A stretch of 64,000 nt of DNA from Caenorhabditis elegans (lineage: Eukaryota > Nematoda > Chromadorea > Rhabditida > Rhabditidae): positions 1,426,001-1,490,000 of the forward strand of contig NC_003284.9 of assembly GCF_000002985.6 (NCBI RefSeq), in the 5' to 3' direction. This document shows, one piece after another, positions 36,688-48,169 of the stretch. The notes beneath the pieces were generated by a model. That model ran no database searches. It was not told where the DNA came from and saw only the letters and a program-made list of their open reading frames with translations. The translations under genes and the position numbers were made by a program. Positions within the stretch are counted from its first letter, which is position 1. Each line of letters opens with the position of its first letter.

Positions 36688-37114
36688 AAATTATTTTTTG
36701 GAAAAAGTTTGATTTTATTTGTTTATTTTATTTATTTGAATAATTAATTATACATTTAAAAATAAATTTAATAGTGAAAATGAAGATGGAGGTTGAAAAA
36801 AGATCAATGTTTCAGAAAAGGAATGTAAAGCAAATATTATATTACTGGAAAAGTGGAAAACCAACATTCTTAAAGCGTTTTTTTGTGGCACATTGATAAG
36901 TATACAAAAAGGATTTGTTGCAGTAGCCAAGAGATGGGCGGAGCTTTTATTTTAATTTTTTTGTGAATTTCTTGCGTTCATTAAGTTCATTCATATAAAC
37001 ATTAAGTATTGATATATGGCTCCGCCTATTTCTTGGCAATTTTCCCTTTTTATATATTTACTTACAAATGATAGACCACCATCAAAAAATATAATGAATT
37101 TTGAAAAAAAAAAA
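36688..37114. other. Shared 3' region of two convergent genes
   Basis: This is the 3' flank of the pyrophosphorylase gene (AATAAA-like ATAAATTTAA near 36760) meeting that of the minus-strand 69-residue gene. AT-rich, no further gene seen. Confidence 0.5.
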
Positions 37115-38432
37115 TTAAAGTCGAATATCATAATGTGGAGGAATGCGAGCAACCAGTTGATAGTCGAAATACAGCGCACCATTAACCATTGTCACCGTAC
37201 GACCCTCGGCCTGGAAATTTGTATTTCAAACATTTTTCTATTTAATTCCGTTAGAACATGTTAAGTACCAGCAATTTTTGAAATTAACAGACATTTCCAA
37301 ATTTTCAGATTTTTCAAAACATTTAAAATTAAAAAAAAATTGGAAGTTTTGCATTTTCTTTTTTTTTATGCAAAAATTTTCTGTAAAAATTTTATCGAAT
37401 TTTTTTTTTGAAACTTTCGGCATGTTATCTACAGTGTCTGAATTGACAGAAAAATGTTTAGACCTTTCAAAAGACACAAAATAATTATTTCTACCAGTTC
37501 AAAAAACAGCTGAAAAAATATGGTTTAAGTTTCAGAAATTTTTTATTTAATTTTAACTGAAACTTTGGCATTTCAGATTAAAAAAAAACATATAATTTTT
37601 ATAAACGTCTTAAGATGTTTCTAGAATTGTCAAACATCATTAAACTAACGGTTGACTCTGAAAAAGCAAATTTTAATTGAAAAAATGGTCGGAAAAATTT
37701 TACATGAAATTTGTGCAGCTGTATTTTTTTTTGGTATTTTTTTAAAATTGCACTAACTGATCCGGAATTTTTGCAGACTTGTAATAAATTTAGGATGGAA
37801 ATGTTCTGAGAAAAATGAGAATTCAAAAGATTGTATTTAATTTTAAAATTTGTTATTCAACTCGATCAAAACATAATGAGTTTTTAAACCACCTTAATAG
37901 TTCTTCTAAAATTCAAATATATATATATATATAGAAATGTAATATTAACCTCAGAACATAATTTTGAACATTTTTTTTTGGTTTTAAACAAAATTGGCCA
38001 AAATTTTCAACTGCTGCTAAATTCATGTTTGGAGTCATATTTTAAAGTAGGGCTTCCATGTGAGCTCCAATACGTCTGCCGCGGCTGCCTTGCGCCGCAA
38101 GCCGCACCACTTTTATGGTACGGCGCGGAGCTCGAAAAATGTCGGCCGCAGCGAAAGGGAACAGTTAGAAGGCAGGTGTGAGGTCTTGAAACAGCGCCTG
38201 CCTTCCATGGAAGCCCTATTTTAAAATCTACTCCAACTATTACAAACTGTAATATTTTCAAAAATAAGCCAAAACACGTCCCTTGAAAATCTGATGACAA
38301 AAAAAAATCCCAGCCCACCTTAGCCTTCCGTATCTGTGACTGAATCTCTGCTGCTTCTGGCGGTGGCGGAGCTGCTCCGACAAGAGCTCCAGCTTGTTGC
38401 ATCATCATAGCAACGCCCATCCCAACACCCAT
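37115..38432 (-). CDS. 69-residue conserved-looking small protein
   Basis: Exon 38432-38319 and exon 37210-37115 join in phase 0. The first exon encodes MGVGMGVAMMMQQAGALVGA followed by a PPPPEAAEIQSQIRKAK helix. The second encodes AEGRTVTMVNGALYFDYQLV and ends in HYDIRL. GTAATTTCAG ends 4 nt before the start codon, typical of a trans-splice acceptor, so the ATG is probably right. The Met/Ala/Gly-rich start could be a short membrane or mitochondrial segment. I do not recognise the family. The 1.1-kb intron contains a MITE at 38040-38226. The coding quality (GC content, clean phase) supports a real gene. Confidence 0.65.
38040..38226. mobile_element. MITE-like element with TAGGGCTTCCATG termini
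   Basis: TTTTAAAGTAGGGCTTCCATG at 38040-38060 is matched inverted by CATGGAAGCCCTATTTTAAA at 38206-38226. The interior is strikingly GC-rich (GCCGCGGCTGCCTTGCGCCG) against the AT-rich intron. There is no coding capacity. A related end (CACATGGAAGCTCTAC) is seen at 45687-45702. Confidence 0.8.
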
Positions 38433-38859
38433 AGAGCTGAAATTACGGAAGTAAAAGAAAAGTGCTCTGGAAAAGTGTGGTGAGAGTGAAATCGTGCATA
38501 CTTCTCATCAAACACCACTTCGTGCCAAAACTATAATGCAACAACGTGTTCTAATATCTAAAAAATTATAATTCAGTGAATTCAACAAAAAACTGCAATT
38601 CAAATGTGTGCTCATCGCATTACAGTTTCGAAAAATTAACGAACGATTGCCTTCTTTTCCGAGCCTCATGAATATTAAGGAACTGATGATGAGAGTGTGG
38701 ATGGAGGTGTTGATTGGCTGGATCGTCGTGATCCGATGACATACAGCAACCCATTTAGGCCATTTTTTAAGTTTCCGGGGGAATGTAGAAAATTTGTCTG
38801 AAAATTTGAAAATTCAGGGCTCAAGAGGAAAGTTATGAGAAAAAACAAATTATAAGGGT

Positions 38860-39615
38860 ATGGTAAACTGTACTGTAGTGATACAGTTAGAATACAATAC
38901 TGTAGGGGTACTGTAGGGGGACTGTAATTGTCTTTTAGAGGTACTGGAGGGGGTACTGTAGAGGTGTTGCAGGGGCAATAAAAGAGTGCTGTAGAGCATT
39001 GCCCTGGCACTGTAGGGATACTGTAGGGATAATGTAAATGCATTCTAAGAGTACTGTAGGAGTTCTGTAAGGGTCTTTTGAAAGTACTGTAGGGATACTG
39101 TAGAGGTGTTGCAGGGACACAATAAGAGTGATGTAGGACATTGGCGTGGTATTGTAGCGATACTGTAATGGAACTGTAAGAATAGTGTAGGGATAAGGTG
39201 GATGTATTGTAGGAGTACTGTAATAGTTCTGTAAGGGTTTGTGGAGGTACTGTAGGGGTACTGTAGAGGTGTTGCAGAGACAATAAAAGAGTGCTGTAGG
39301 GCATTACCGCGGCACTGTAGGGATACTGTAGCGATAATGTGGATGTTTTCTAAGGGTACTGTAGAAGTTCTGAAGGGCCTTGCGGAGGTACTCCAGGGGT
39401 ACTGTAGAGGTGTTGCAGGGACGCTATAAGAGTGCTGTAGGGCACTGTCACGGCGCTGTAGAAATACTGTAACTGTAAGGGTACTGTAGGGATAATGTGG
39501 ATGCACACACATATCGTAGGAGTACTGTAAGAGTTCTGTAGTGGTCTTTTGGAGGTACTGTAGGTGTACTGTAGGGGTGATAAAGATCTATTTTTGGAGT
39601 ACTGTAGGGATACAG
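38860..39615. repeat. TACTGTAGGG minisatellite (~750 bp)
   Basis: The whole stretch is made of imperfect copies of GTACTGTAGGGGTACTGTAG, with interspersed AGGTGTTGCAGGGACAATAA and GAGTGCTGTAGGGCATTG units. At a higher level an approximately 120-bp unit recurs at about 38940, 39090, 39250 and 39400. It stays open in one minus-strand frame over 200 codons only because the unit lacks stops. Confidence 0.85.
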
Positions 39616-42600
39616 GGATACACTATATCTGGAAAAATCATATATAAAAATTGGGGCGCTGGAATTGAAATTACTTTTTAAAAACATGTTTTTGATTAGC
39701 ATTGGCAACTAATCCCCGTCTATTCTCAGAAAAGTGTAGGAACGGAAAAAAATATTGGTGAATATTTTTAAATTTGTTTTGATTAAAAAACGGGAAGTAT
39801 AAAGAAAGGTGAACACATGAAAGGAAAAAGCGAGAAAAAATAAGAAAAAAAATGAGGAAAAGTTTCAAATTTCAATCTCATTTTGCAACATCTCTTCTTC
39901 TTTTCATGACGCCGTCATTTTTCACTAATTAGCCGTAGGATTTTTATTATTATTTGTGAGTCATAAAAAAGGTCTAGCACTAAATATTGAGCAAACAGTG
40001 ACATCGCGGAGCCTGTGATCTACAACTGAAAAAATTGAAAAATGTGAAACGACAGTTAGACAAAAGAAAATAATAAAAAAAACAAAATGAAAAAATCAAT
40101 TTTGAACATTTCGAATGTATAATTTTTTTTTTGAAAATTTGAAAATTTCGGAAAAGTTTTGGTAACCTTTTCACACTTTCCACATTTTCCCAGAATTTTC
40201 AGACCTTCCTGGAATCTTACTGAAGTTTTATTGAATTTGGCAGACGTTTCTAGTATATTCCAAAAGTTGCTGAAATTTTTTGAAGAATTTATGGGCTTAC
40301 CAGACCTTTCTAGAGACCCCAACAAGATCCCCAAATATTCAGAAATTTTCTAGAAAAATACAATAACCGTATAATATTTCTCAATTTCAGGGCCCCATCC
40401 TCATTAAATTTAACTACAAGCTACAAATTGGGTAAGCTGAAGAGCTAATGAAATTTAATTTTTACGGTTCATTTTATACAGTTACGATTAAATATTTCTC
40501 AAAACTGTCAAACAAGCTGAAACTCTATAGAACCAGGTAAAAACGAAAAAAAGTGACAATAACAACTACAACTGATATTCCTGACTAACTAGTAGATCCC
40601 GCTGCTGGAAAGAAAAAAGGTTGTTGTTTCCTTCTGTTCGTGTTCAGTGTTCCGTCTCATATTCCAACATGACTTTTTGATGTTGATGAAGGGACACAGG
40701 AGGAGGGGTAAGGAGGAAGAAAAATGAAGAACAAATTGAGGTAAGAAGGGAGGGGGACATTGAAAACAGAAAACTTTATTCAAGTTGGAAATAATTTTGT
40801 GTGATCAGCGGTGTTAAAGTTAGAACAATTTCTGGAAATTTTAATAAGTGAAGTGAAAATTAACAAATTTTTTCCTAAATATGTATGTAGTTGTCGTGAA
40901 ACTTAAACATATATTTATATTTTTTCGAAAAATTCGAATTGTTAGGCTTTAATATATTTTGTTTTAATTCGCGTAATATTTAAAATTATTGACATAAAAT
41001 AAAAAAAAACATTTATAAAAAAACATTTACATTTATTAAAAAAATTCAGAAAAATTTAGATTTTTTCCGGGAAATTTATTTTTTTTTTAAACTATAAAAC
41101 GATTTTTTAGTATTTCAAAAAAATCGTTTCCAAAAATTTCAAAATATTTTGTCACAAAATCAAGTTTCAAAAAATTATTGCTGAATTTATCTGCATGGGA
41201 AAAATTTTGCTTTTTCAGATTGTGCATCTTTGTATAAAAATAATTGAACTAATAAAAATTCGAACTGAAAATATGTTTTTTTATTTAATTTAAAAGGTAA
41301 CAATTTTTTATCAAAACTTAACGAACTCCTAACCCAAAGCCAATTTGTTACTCCAAAAATGTCTCGGCTCAAAAGCGGAACAGAACAAATTTATGAGGTA
41401 TGACGGAAGCCACTCGAGCTCAAAAAACGCTGCGCCAGAAATTCTAACAAATGAGTAGGAGCCGTCGGAGAAAAAGGTTTCGAAATCGGGAAATGTAAGT
41501 TCTACTGTTCACCAAATTTTTTTTTCAAAAATTAGTGAGCGACCTGAGCTACATGAGATCTGGGTATAGAATTTCCTGAATGAAAACTGCACATTTCTGA
41601 AACCATTGTGTGCTCCGTGAGCACACTTACCAGGAGGATAAAATGCAATAATATTCGTCATGTTCCGTAATGTATTTGTGAAAAAATTGAGTGAGCCCAC
41701 ATGTTTTATTTCATTTATTCAATTTTTTGCGGGGTGGACTTTTGAAACTTTTGGGTTAAGGCTTAGGCTTAGGCTTAGGCTTAAGCTTAGGTTAGACTTA
41801 GGCTTAGGCTTCGGCTTCGGCATAGTCCTAGGCTTAGGCTTAGGCTAAGGCTTAGGCTCAAACCGTTTAGCGTAGGACCTTAAAACACAGGACCTTAGAA
41901 CATTTTTTAATAGTTTTTCTGAAACAGTAGTTGGAAAAATTGCTCATGGTGCATCGACCGAAAAATTCACAAAATTTTTAGCAACTGCTTAAAATACAAA
42001 AAATTGAAAAAAGCATTTTAAGCCAACTAGAAAAAAAAGAAACAAAAATTTTGAGAATTCTAAAAAAAAGTGACAAAACATTTTTTTTCGAGTAAACATT
42101 TTTTCGCAAAAAAGGGGTTCTCTCAGAAGCAAAATTTGAAAGAAATCGGGTTTAAAAGCACCCTTACACACCCCCGACTTGGAGCACGAAAAAAACGTAT
42201 CTTTTGACAAGAAAACGAAGAGGTTTTGTCAAATAAATTGAACAAGTTAGATTTGATTTTGAAACGACGACGGACCGCCTTTCCGCCGGCACAAGACACC
42301 TCCTCCCTCAACTTTTCCGTGTCTTTATGTGGAAAATATATCAAATAAGTGACACATGCTGCGCGGGGGATTTTACGGGGGCATTTGCAGGGTGGCAGTG
42401 AAATTGATGGTGGCCGAGTTTTTTTTCTTGGCGGCCGCCATAAATTTGAAAAAAAAATCCAAAATTTCTAGAAATTCTACTTGGTCGAAGTATTTTTTTT
42501 AGAACAAGTTCTAATTTCTAAAAGCTCCATTTTTGAGGAATTTTTTTTTCAAAAAAAATTCCAATTTTTTTTTGTTTTGAAAATTACCAAAAACGTACCT

Positions 42601-44574
42601 AACTATTTTTGACGAAAATCCAAAACTACGTACTCAACTGTTACACCGCGCAATATTCTAAAAAAAAGTTGAAAAAATGCAAATTTTTGGACTTGTTCTG
42701 GGCGAGCTTTTGAAATTGTTGCATGTCTAGAGTGTGGTCCCGTAGTGGCCGGCAATTGGTTTTTCGATTTGCGGGTAGTACATCGAAAGTGTTAACATTG
42801 GGAGAAGTACATTACTTCCTAGTTTTGGAAACCCGAATAGTTTGAAAATTTCAAAAAAAAATTCGGAGAAAAATTAATTTAAAAATTATAATCCTTAGAA
42901 ATTATGTTTCAAAAAAATCAAAAACATGGTGCATCGATAATTGAATTTTCAGTATTTTCAGACTTTAAGCTATCTTTTGTTCAGTAAATTCACTGAATTA
43001 AGAATAAATTGAGATTTTGAAGCATACTATGAAACAAGTTAGGAAAATTTTCAAAAACATGGTGCATCGACTGGAAATTTTTTTCAAAATTGTGAAATGA
43101 GGATATTATTATAGTTTTTAAAATAATTCGATTTAAAATATGAGAGAATAACGGTTTTTCAAATTTTTCAAAAGGTGGTGCATCGCCTAGGAAATTTAAA
43201 GTTTTTCAGAATTTTCGGCTGTAAAAATTTCTAAATTTAAGATGATTTTTAAAAAATCAAATGTATTTTTCAAATTTTAATCTGAACAATTTCTAAGTAT
43301 TATATTAAATTTTAAAACTAATTTTTTGTTAGAAAAGAAACATTACCACTTGAAAGCTGGAGCTCATCGAATGATTTCTGGTGAAGTAGACTTGGGGGCC
43401 GGGCTAACCTCATTTCTGGTTTTCTCGTAGTTTTCTTTTCTCTATTCCAATATGGTCACTGGCAAGAGGTAAGGAAAGCGAAATGAGCCGTTTCACTGGG
43501 AATTAGGGTAAAAAGTAACGTTTTGAAGCGAAAATTAGGTAAAGGGTAATGAAAACAGAAAAAAGGCTAGTTACACTTTGTAAAGGGTAATTGGAAGAGT
43601 TTGGAAATGGGTTCTTTGGAATTGGTCTTTTGATATATGATAACAATTTAAAAATTAAAAAAGCTCAACTGCGAATGTTGTATGGAATCCAAGTTCTACA
43701 GTTGAAGCAGAAAAAAAATTTACCTGAAACCTGAAACTTTTTTACCACAAACTTTACGGCGAAATTTTTTTGGAAGTTTTTTCTAGTTTGAAATACTGTC
43801 AGAAAAAATCCTACACGATTTTTTCCTGTTCAAGATGAACCATCAACAGCAAAAAATTTTTCTAGAAAACTATGATTTATTTGAAAGTCGAAAGTCAAAA
43901 AAAAATCAAATTCTTTTCAGAAAAGAATTAATTTTCACAAAGGCTCGTGTTTTCCCCCGCAAAAAAGAGCAAGGAACATTGTTGCAAAGTTGAAATTGTA
44001 AACATTTTAATTTCACAAAAATTATTGGAAGCAAAGATTGGGTGGAATTTGTGATCTATGGGCTAAGAAGGGCAAGTAAATTATTACGACTTTCAGCAAA
44101 ATTCGATTGAAATTTTTTGACTGAAACTTTTCGTATGGTAAATTTTTCTATAAAATTTTTGTTTCTTTGAAAATGAATGTTTCACGTGATATTCTTATAT
44201 TTTGTAGATTTATTGAAAAAATTTTTTCGTTGTAATCACGAAAAATGAAGAAACAAAATTTCCATCCCTTTCCCATTGGACCAATTTTTTCAGTGTAGTT
44301 CTCAACTACTAGTCTTCACCTATAAAACTGTAATCCAAGAGTGGTTCCTTCAAAAATTTCAGCTACGGTGGAACCGATCTAAAAATTTTTTAGTTGAAAA
44401 TTTCACAATTTTACTTGAGAGACAAAAAAGAGTGTTTTTTTCCAGCTTTTCGATAACTTCAGATAGCTCAGGAGTAGACAAACAATCTGGAATATAAGAA
44501 ACATTTTTGGTTTTTTTTCGGTATTTCTTTCAATATATTAAATCCAGCTTCAAAATGTTCTGGAAAAGTTTCAG
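39616..44574. other. Gene-poor interval with scattered motifs
   Basis: No complete gene could be assembled. Exon-like pieces on the plus strand include ATG TCT CGG... at 41359-41397 (MSRLKSGTEQIYE, donor GTATGA) and ATG GTC ACT GGC AAG AG at 43452-43468 (donor GTAAGG). CATGGTGCATCGA copies lie at 41945, 42925, 43058 and 43171. 42240-42310 is GC-richer without an assignable frame. Confidence 0.35.
41756..41862 (+). repeat. Interstitial telomeric repeat (TTAGGC)n
   Basis: About 15 perfect or near-perfect copies of the nematode telomere unit TTAGGC in the plus orientation, with variants TTCGGC and TTAAGC. Further shorter arrays are at 49196-49295, 49488-49545 (same orientation) and 53015-53112 (inverted, GCCTAA). 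Confidence 0.95.
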
Positions 44575-44838
44575 ATCCCCATTTCAAGAGTCCAGTTGAT
44601 TCCGCCGCTGAAATATTTGAGGTGACCTATTTTATAAACTAAATTAATTTCCTTGTTGAAAAAAAGTGTGCATGCAGATATTTTTATTAAAATTACTCCC
44701 AAAAAATGTTGGTATTTTTTCCGATATATTCAATCCAGCGGAAAAAATGAACAGAACAAATTCCACATCGCAATCGCCAATCGATATAATCGCATATTGT
44801 TCCCACCACGTCGAATTTTCATAACACTTGTTGTTTGA
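44430..44838 (+). other. Candidate exons of an unresolved plus-strand gene
   Basis: 44575-44621 is bounded by TTTCAG and GTGACC and reads PHFKSPVDSAAEIFE. A second piece after AATCCAG at 44738 reads GKNEQNKFHIAIANRYNRIL in one frame and stops at 44838, but the phases of the two do not match. Upstream, TTTCCAG at 44446 is followed by SITSDSSGVDKQSGI. I cannot choose a structure; a small gene or remnant is possible. Confidence 0.25.
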
Positions 44839-44997
44839 TTTCTTGGTCTTTTTTTTGCAAAACTGTCGATTTTTGGAGAGATTTTAGTTGGAGCGGAATA
44901 ACAGAATGATATAAGAAAAAAAATTGAGGATGGAGAATGTAGCGGGAAATATAAATTTACTGTGAGGTCAGAAGCTCAGAGAAGCTTAATGAAAAAA

Positions 44998-46919
44998 TCA
45001 GGCTTTCCTCCCAACTGAAATCTTGTAAGCTCTGAGATTTTCATCAGTGCAATTGATTTCACGAACTGCTGCATGAGGGCAAAATGTCAAGTTCTGAAAT
45101 TGTATTACTTTTGCTTATAACAAAACTATTAATCTCAATTACCTCAAAAAAACATTTCTTGATATCTACTCTCAGTGTTCGCAACGATTCCGTCTCCGAA
45201 ACGTGATAAAGTGAGCCATTATTGAAAGAAACGCACTGCAAGTAAGGAATAATTAATGAATGTCAACTTTCGTCAGTAAAAACTATTTACAATTATGAAT
45301 TTTTAACTACGGATACACTCAAAATAAATAAAAAACTGCGTGGCGTGTACTGCAGAAAACCTAATATTTCGGCCCCGCCTTTTTCTTGTCCACTCACGGA
45401 GAAAAGGCCAAAATTTTGACCCCAACCAATATCAGGCCGCCGACATCTCACGGGTTCCGCGCGCCGCTGTGTTTAACTCGCAGCAGGCGGAGACAGCTCG
45501 CCACGCCCAACGCGAGTTAAACGCAGCGGCGCGGCCTAAATATTAGGTTTTCTGCAGTACACGCCACGCAGTTATTTTTTATTTTGAGTGTATCGTCGAG
45601 GTGAAAAAAATCGTGGTGAGACCCTTTGCTGGGAGATCCTACTGAACAGCGGCGAAAAGGCTTGCGCCGACGCCGTTTCCGCTCTCACATGGAAGCTCTA
45701 CCACACAAACAAGTTTCTCATATAAAATAAAATAAACTTACTTTCTTCACACGGTTCTGATGAACTTTTGGAATTTTAAGGTTCAACACGATGACGACTC
45801 TAGAACGCTTTTTACGTTGGTAACACGTTGCATCTGCCGCAGAAACATGTGATAGGAGGTATTGGTTTTCGATTGGAATTCTTTTTTTTATCACCTGAAC
45901 AACGAAATTTCAGGCGTTTTTTTTGATGATCTTGCCACCACTCACAAATAAAACTTTCGGGTGATTGAGAATTGACTTCGGAATTTTCTCACCACTCATC
46001 AGAATTTGAATACTCGTTCGAAAATATTCTTCTTCTAGGTCTCTATTCATTTTCTCAAGTTCGAAGTAAAGCTTAATTAGCCCTCTGCCCCTGTACAGGT
46101 CTCGGAGCAGCTGCACAAAACTGATCACTTTCACGAATTTATATAGAAAATGCGCTCCTTTGACTATTGCAAATCTCTTTTTTCGTTTGACCGAAGAAAC
46201 TAAAATTAATTATAACATTAAGATCAAGGCTTTAATGGTGAAATAGGGCCAGTGGGGAAACTGTTAAAGAACATTTATGTGGCCAAATATATCAAAATAA
46301 TTTTTTTTTGTAAAATGTGTTATTTTGATTTGAGCACTGTCGAACATTCGAACCACATTTTTTATATTTCAATTATTTTTTAATGTTTGTATTAAAACAT
46401 TGTAGGGGTCGGAACATACGACAATGCTTTGAATTTCCTCAAAAGCTCATACTTTTCAAATTTTTGGAAATTTTCCATTCGGCCATTTTGGATCATTATA
46501 TCTGTTTTTTGACAAAGTCCCCACTGGCGCTACTCCACCTTTAATTCAAAATTGACAAATAATTCCAATGTTTTTCTAGAAATTTTATGATGGTATTTGG
46601 TTACTCTACCAAAGAAAAAATTGGGTTTCAATCATTTCCCCTACTGACCAACCGTTTTTCTCGAATTTGCACTCTTCCTGTACAATCTTCGCCATTGAAT
46701 CAGGATTCATGCCTGTTCTGGAAGTAAGTTGCAGTTCAACTTGCTCTTCAAAATAGTCAGATTTGTCAGGAATCCACCTGAACAATATAAAGTTTATTTA
46801 GTGAGCATTTACAAACTTACTTACATTATCTCTGTAGTATTGCATGTTGCTCTTTTACGAGTAAAAGACTGAACATTTATGCAGAAAAACCAAACAAGAA
46901 TAAATGTTAAAAGGTGCAT
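44998..46919 (-). CDS. Secreted 271-residue protein with furin-like site; possible envelope-fusion-derived gene
   Basis: Six exons (46919-46825, 46777-46653, 46199-45946, 45894-45742, 45235-45143, 45093-44998) join with every phase correct. The first 20 residues (MHLLTFILVWFFCINVQS) are a signal peptide. After a Cys-containing ectodomain start, exon 3 opens with VKRKKR followed by a hydrophobic helix-prone stretch FAIVKGAHFLYKFVKVISFV, then charged helices. The C-terminal part has an evenly spaced Cys pattern (KKCFFENLTFC, REINC) and ends without a clear membrane anchor. A basic RKKR cleavage site followed by a hydrophobic segment and this late Cys pattern recall baculovirus-F/errantivirus envelope proteins, but the protein is far shorter. 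It could equally be an unrelated nematode secreted family. Intron 4 is filled by a MITE (45312-45594). Confidence 0.75.
45312..45594. mobile_element. MITE with ~62-bp terminal inverted repeats
   Basis: The left end GATACACTCAAAATAAATAA...CTGCGTGGCGTGTACTGCAG (45312-45374) is matched inverted at 45533-45594. A second GC-rich palindrome lies inside (CGCGCCGCTGTGTTTAACTCG versus CGAGTTAAACGCAGCGGCGCG). It has no coding capacity and sits in an intron of the secreted-protein gene. The near-perfect arms suggest recent activity. Confidence 0.9.
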
Positions 46920-47625
46920 AATGGCTGACTCACTTAGATACAGTGAAGCTCAAAACATGGAACGAAGTTTTCTTGTTTTATACATCTTCCTGTAAACATA
47001 GGCAGACTAGTTTTGACGTGATAATAATAATTGTAGAACAATTTTAGAACTCAAAAGTTTACCGGTCAGGCTTTTCGCTGGGGCGAGGAAATTGCCAAGA
47101 AAACAAGTTCTCAAAATTAAAATCAACTTTACGGACTCAATGAGTCATTGTTTAGTTACCTGGCTTTCAACATTAGTTTCAAAAACAAGACAGACATTAT
47201 TTGATGAGTAATCAGTGATGTTACTCATTTTAAAATTAAATCGGCCCGATGAGTCGGCAAAACAGAAAAGGCACACACAAGCAACACTCCAAAGAAGATT
47301 AGCACATAATTAACAGGAGATGCATTCCGTTTTTATCGAATTTTTCTAAGACACTAAACAATTTAATTCACATGATTTTATAAAAAAAAACAGATAAAAA
47401 CAAATCAAAATGTATTTCTTATGAACGTTGATTTTCGACTGAAAATAGAAAAAAAATTCACTTATAGTTAGGCCCCTCCTAGAAAACATTTTTTGAAAAC
47501 TATTGAAGAATTTGCAAAAATTGGGAAACTTTTTGAAAATTATGGAACAAAAATTGGAAAAAAGTGTTCCTAATTTTCCAGCAACTTATGTAACGATTAC
47601 TGAAAATATATCAAAATTTTAGAAA

Positions 47626-47890
47626 AGTGTTGTTGATTGGAATTACTTTTTTAGTCGATGGGTGCACAACTATGATACAATTCTTACTCCAGTTGATCGA
47701 ATTGGACCTAAATCAACGAAAAACTCGTAATAAACGACTTAAATATGTATTGGAAGGTGAAAGTAAAAGAAATATTGAGTTCGATCCACAGCAACATTTG
47801 AGATTTTTGAAAACTAAGTTCGAGCTTCTTGGGTACTCAAACAGAGAAATTCAAAAATTTCTTTTGATCTTTATTCATTTAACACATTAG
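47626..47890 (+). CDS. Possible small gene or gene fragment
   Basis: After ATTTTAG at 47621 an open frame reads to 47890; it contains IELDLNQRKTRNKRLKYVLE, IEFDPQQHLRFLKTKFELLG and NREIQKFLLIF. The composition is more protein-like than the surrounding AT-rich DNA, but the only ATG is internal (47671) and no partner exon was found. Family not recognised. It may be the last exon of an undetected gene or a pseudogene. Confidence 0.35.
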
Positions 47891-47974
47891 TTCACAAGAA
47901 TCCTTCACTTTTTGTTTATGATGACGATTATTATATATAGTGTATTTACTGTTTATTGCGAGTTTCGGCCGACG

Positions 47975-48165
47975 AGAAATGATCGAGTTGACGAGTAGAA
48001 ATTGACGGAAGATGCAGGGAATCGAACCCGCGTCTTGTGATGAGCTTGGATTGATAGTCGAGACTGATATCCACTGAGCCATCCTCCGCCGAAAAATCAG
48101 AAAAGCTTTGCAAATTATATACATATCACGTGAAAATTTTGATTTTTTGAGAATTATTAAAATTT
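47975..48165 (-). repeat. tRNA-like dispersed repeat, third copy
   Basis: On the minus strand GGCGGAGGATGGCTCAGTGG and GCGGGTTCGATTCCCTGCAT give good A-box and B-box matches, and the acceptor ends GGCGGAG/TTCCGTC can pair. The anticodon stem does not form, so a decayed tRNA or SINE head is likelier than a functional tRNA. Flanks GAGTTGACGAGTAGAAATTG and CAAATTATATACA are shared with the copies at 7035 and 10370. Confidence 0.65.
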
Positions 48166-48169
48166 CATT

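Noticed and set aside
38675-39708. Long minus-strand ORFs (over 200 codons) with Tyr/Ser/Thr-rich sequence
   Set aside because: They lie entirely in the TACTGTAGGG minisatellite and are open only because the repeat unit has no stop in that frame.
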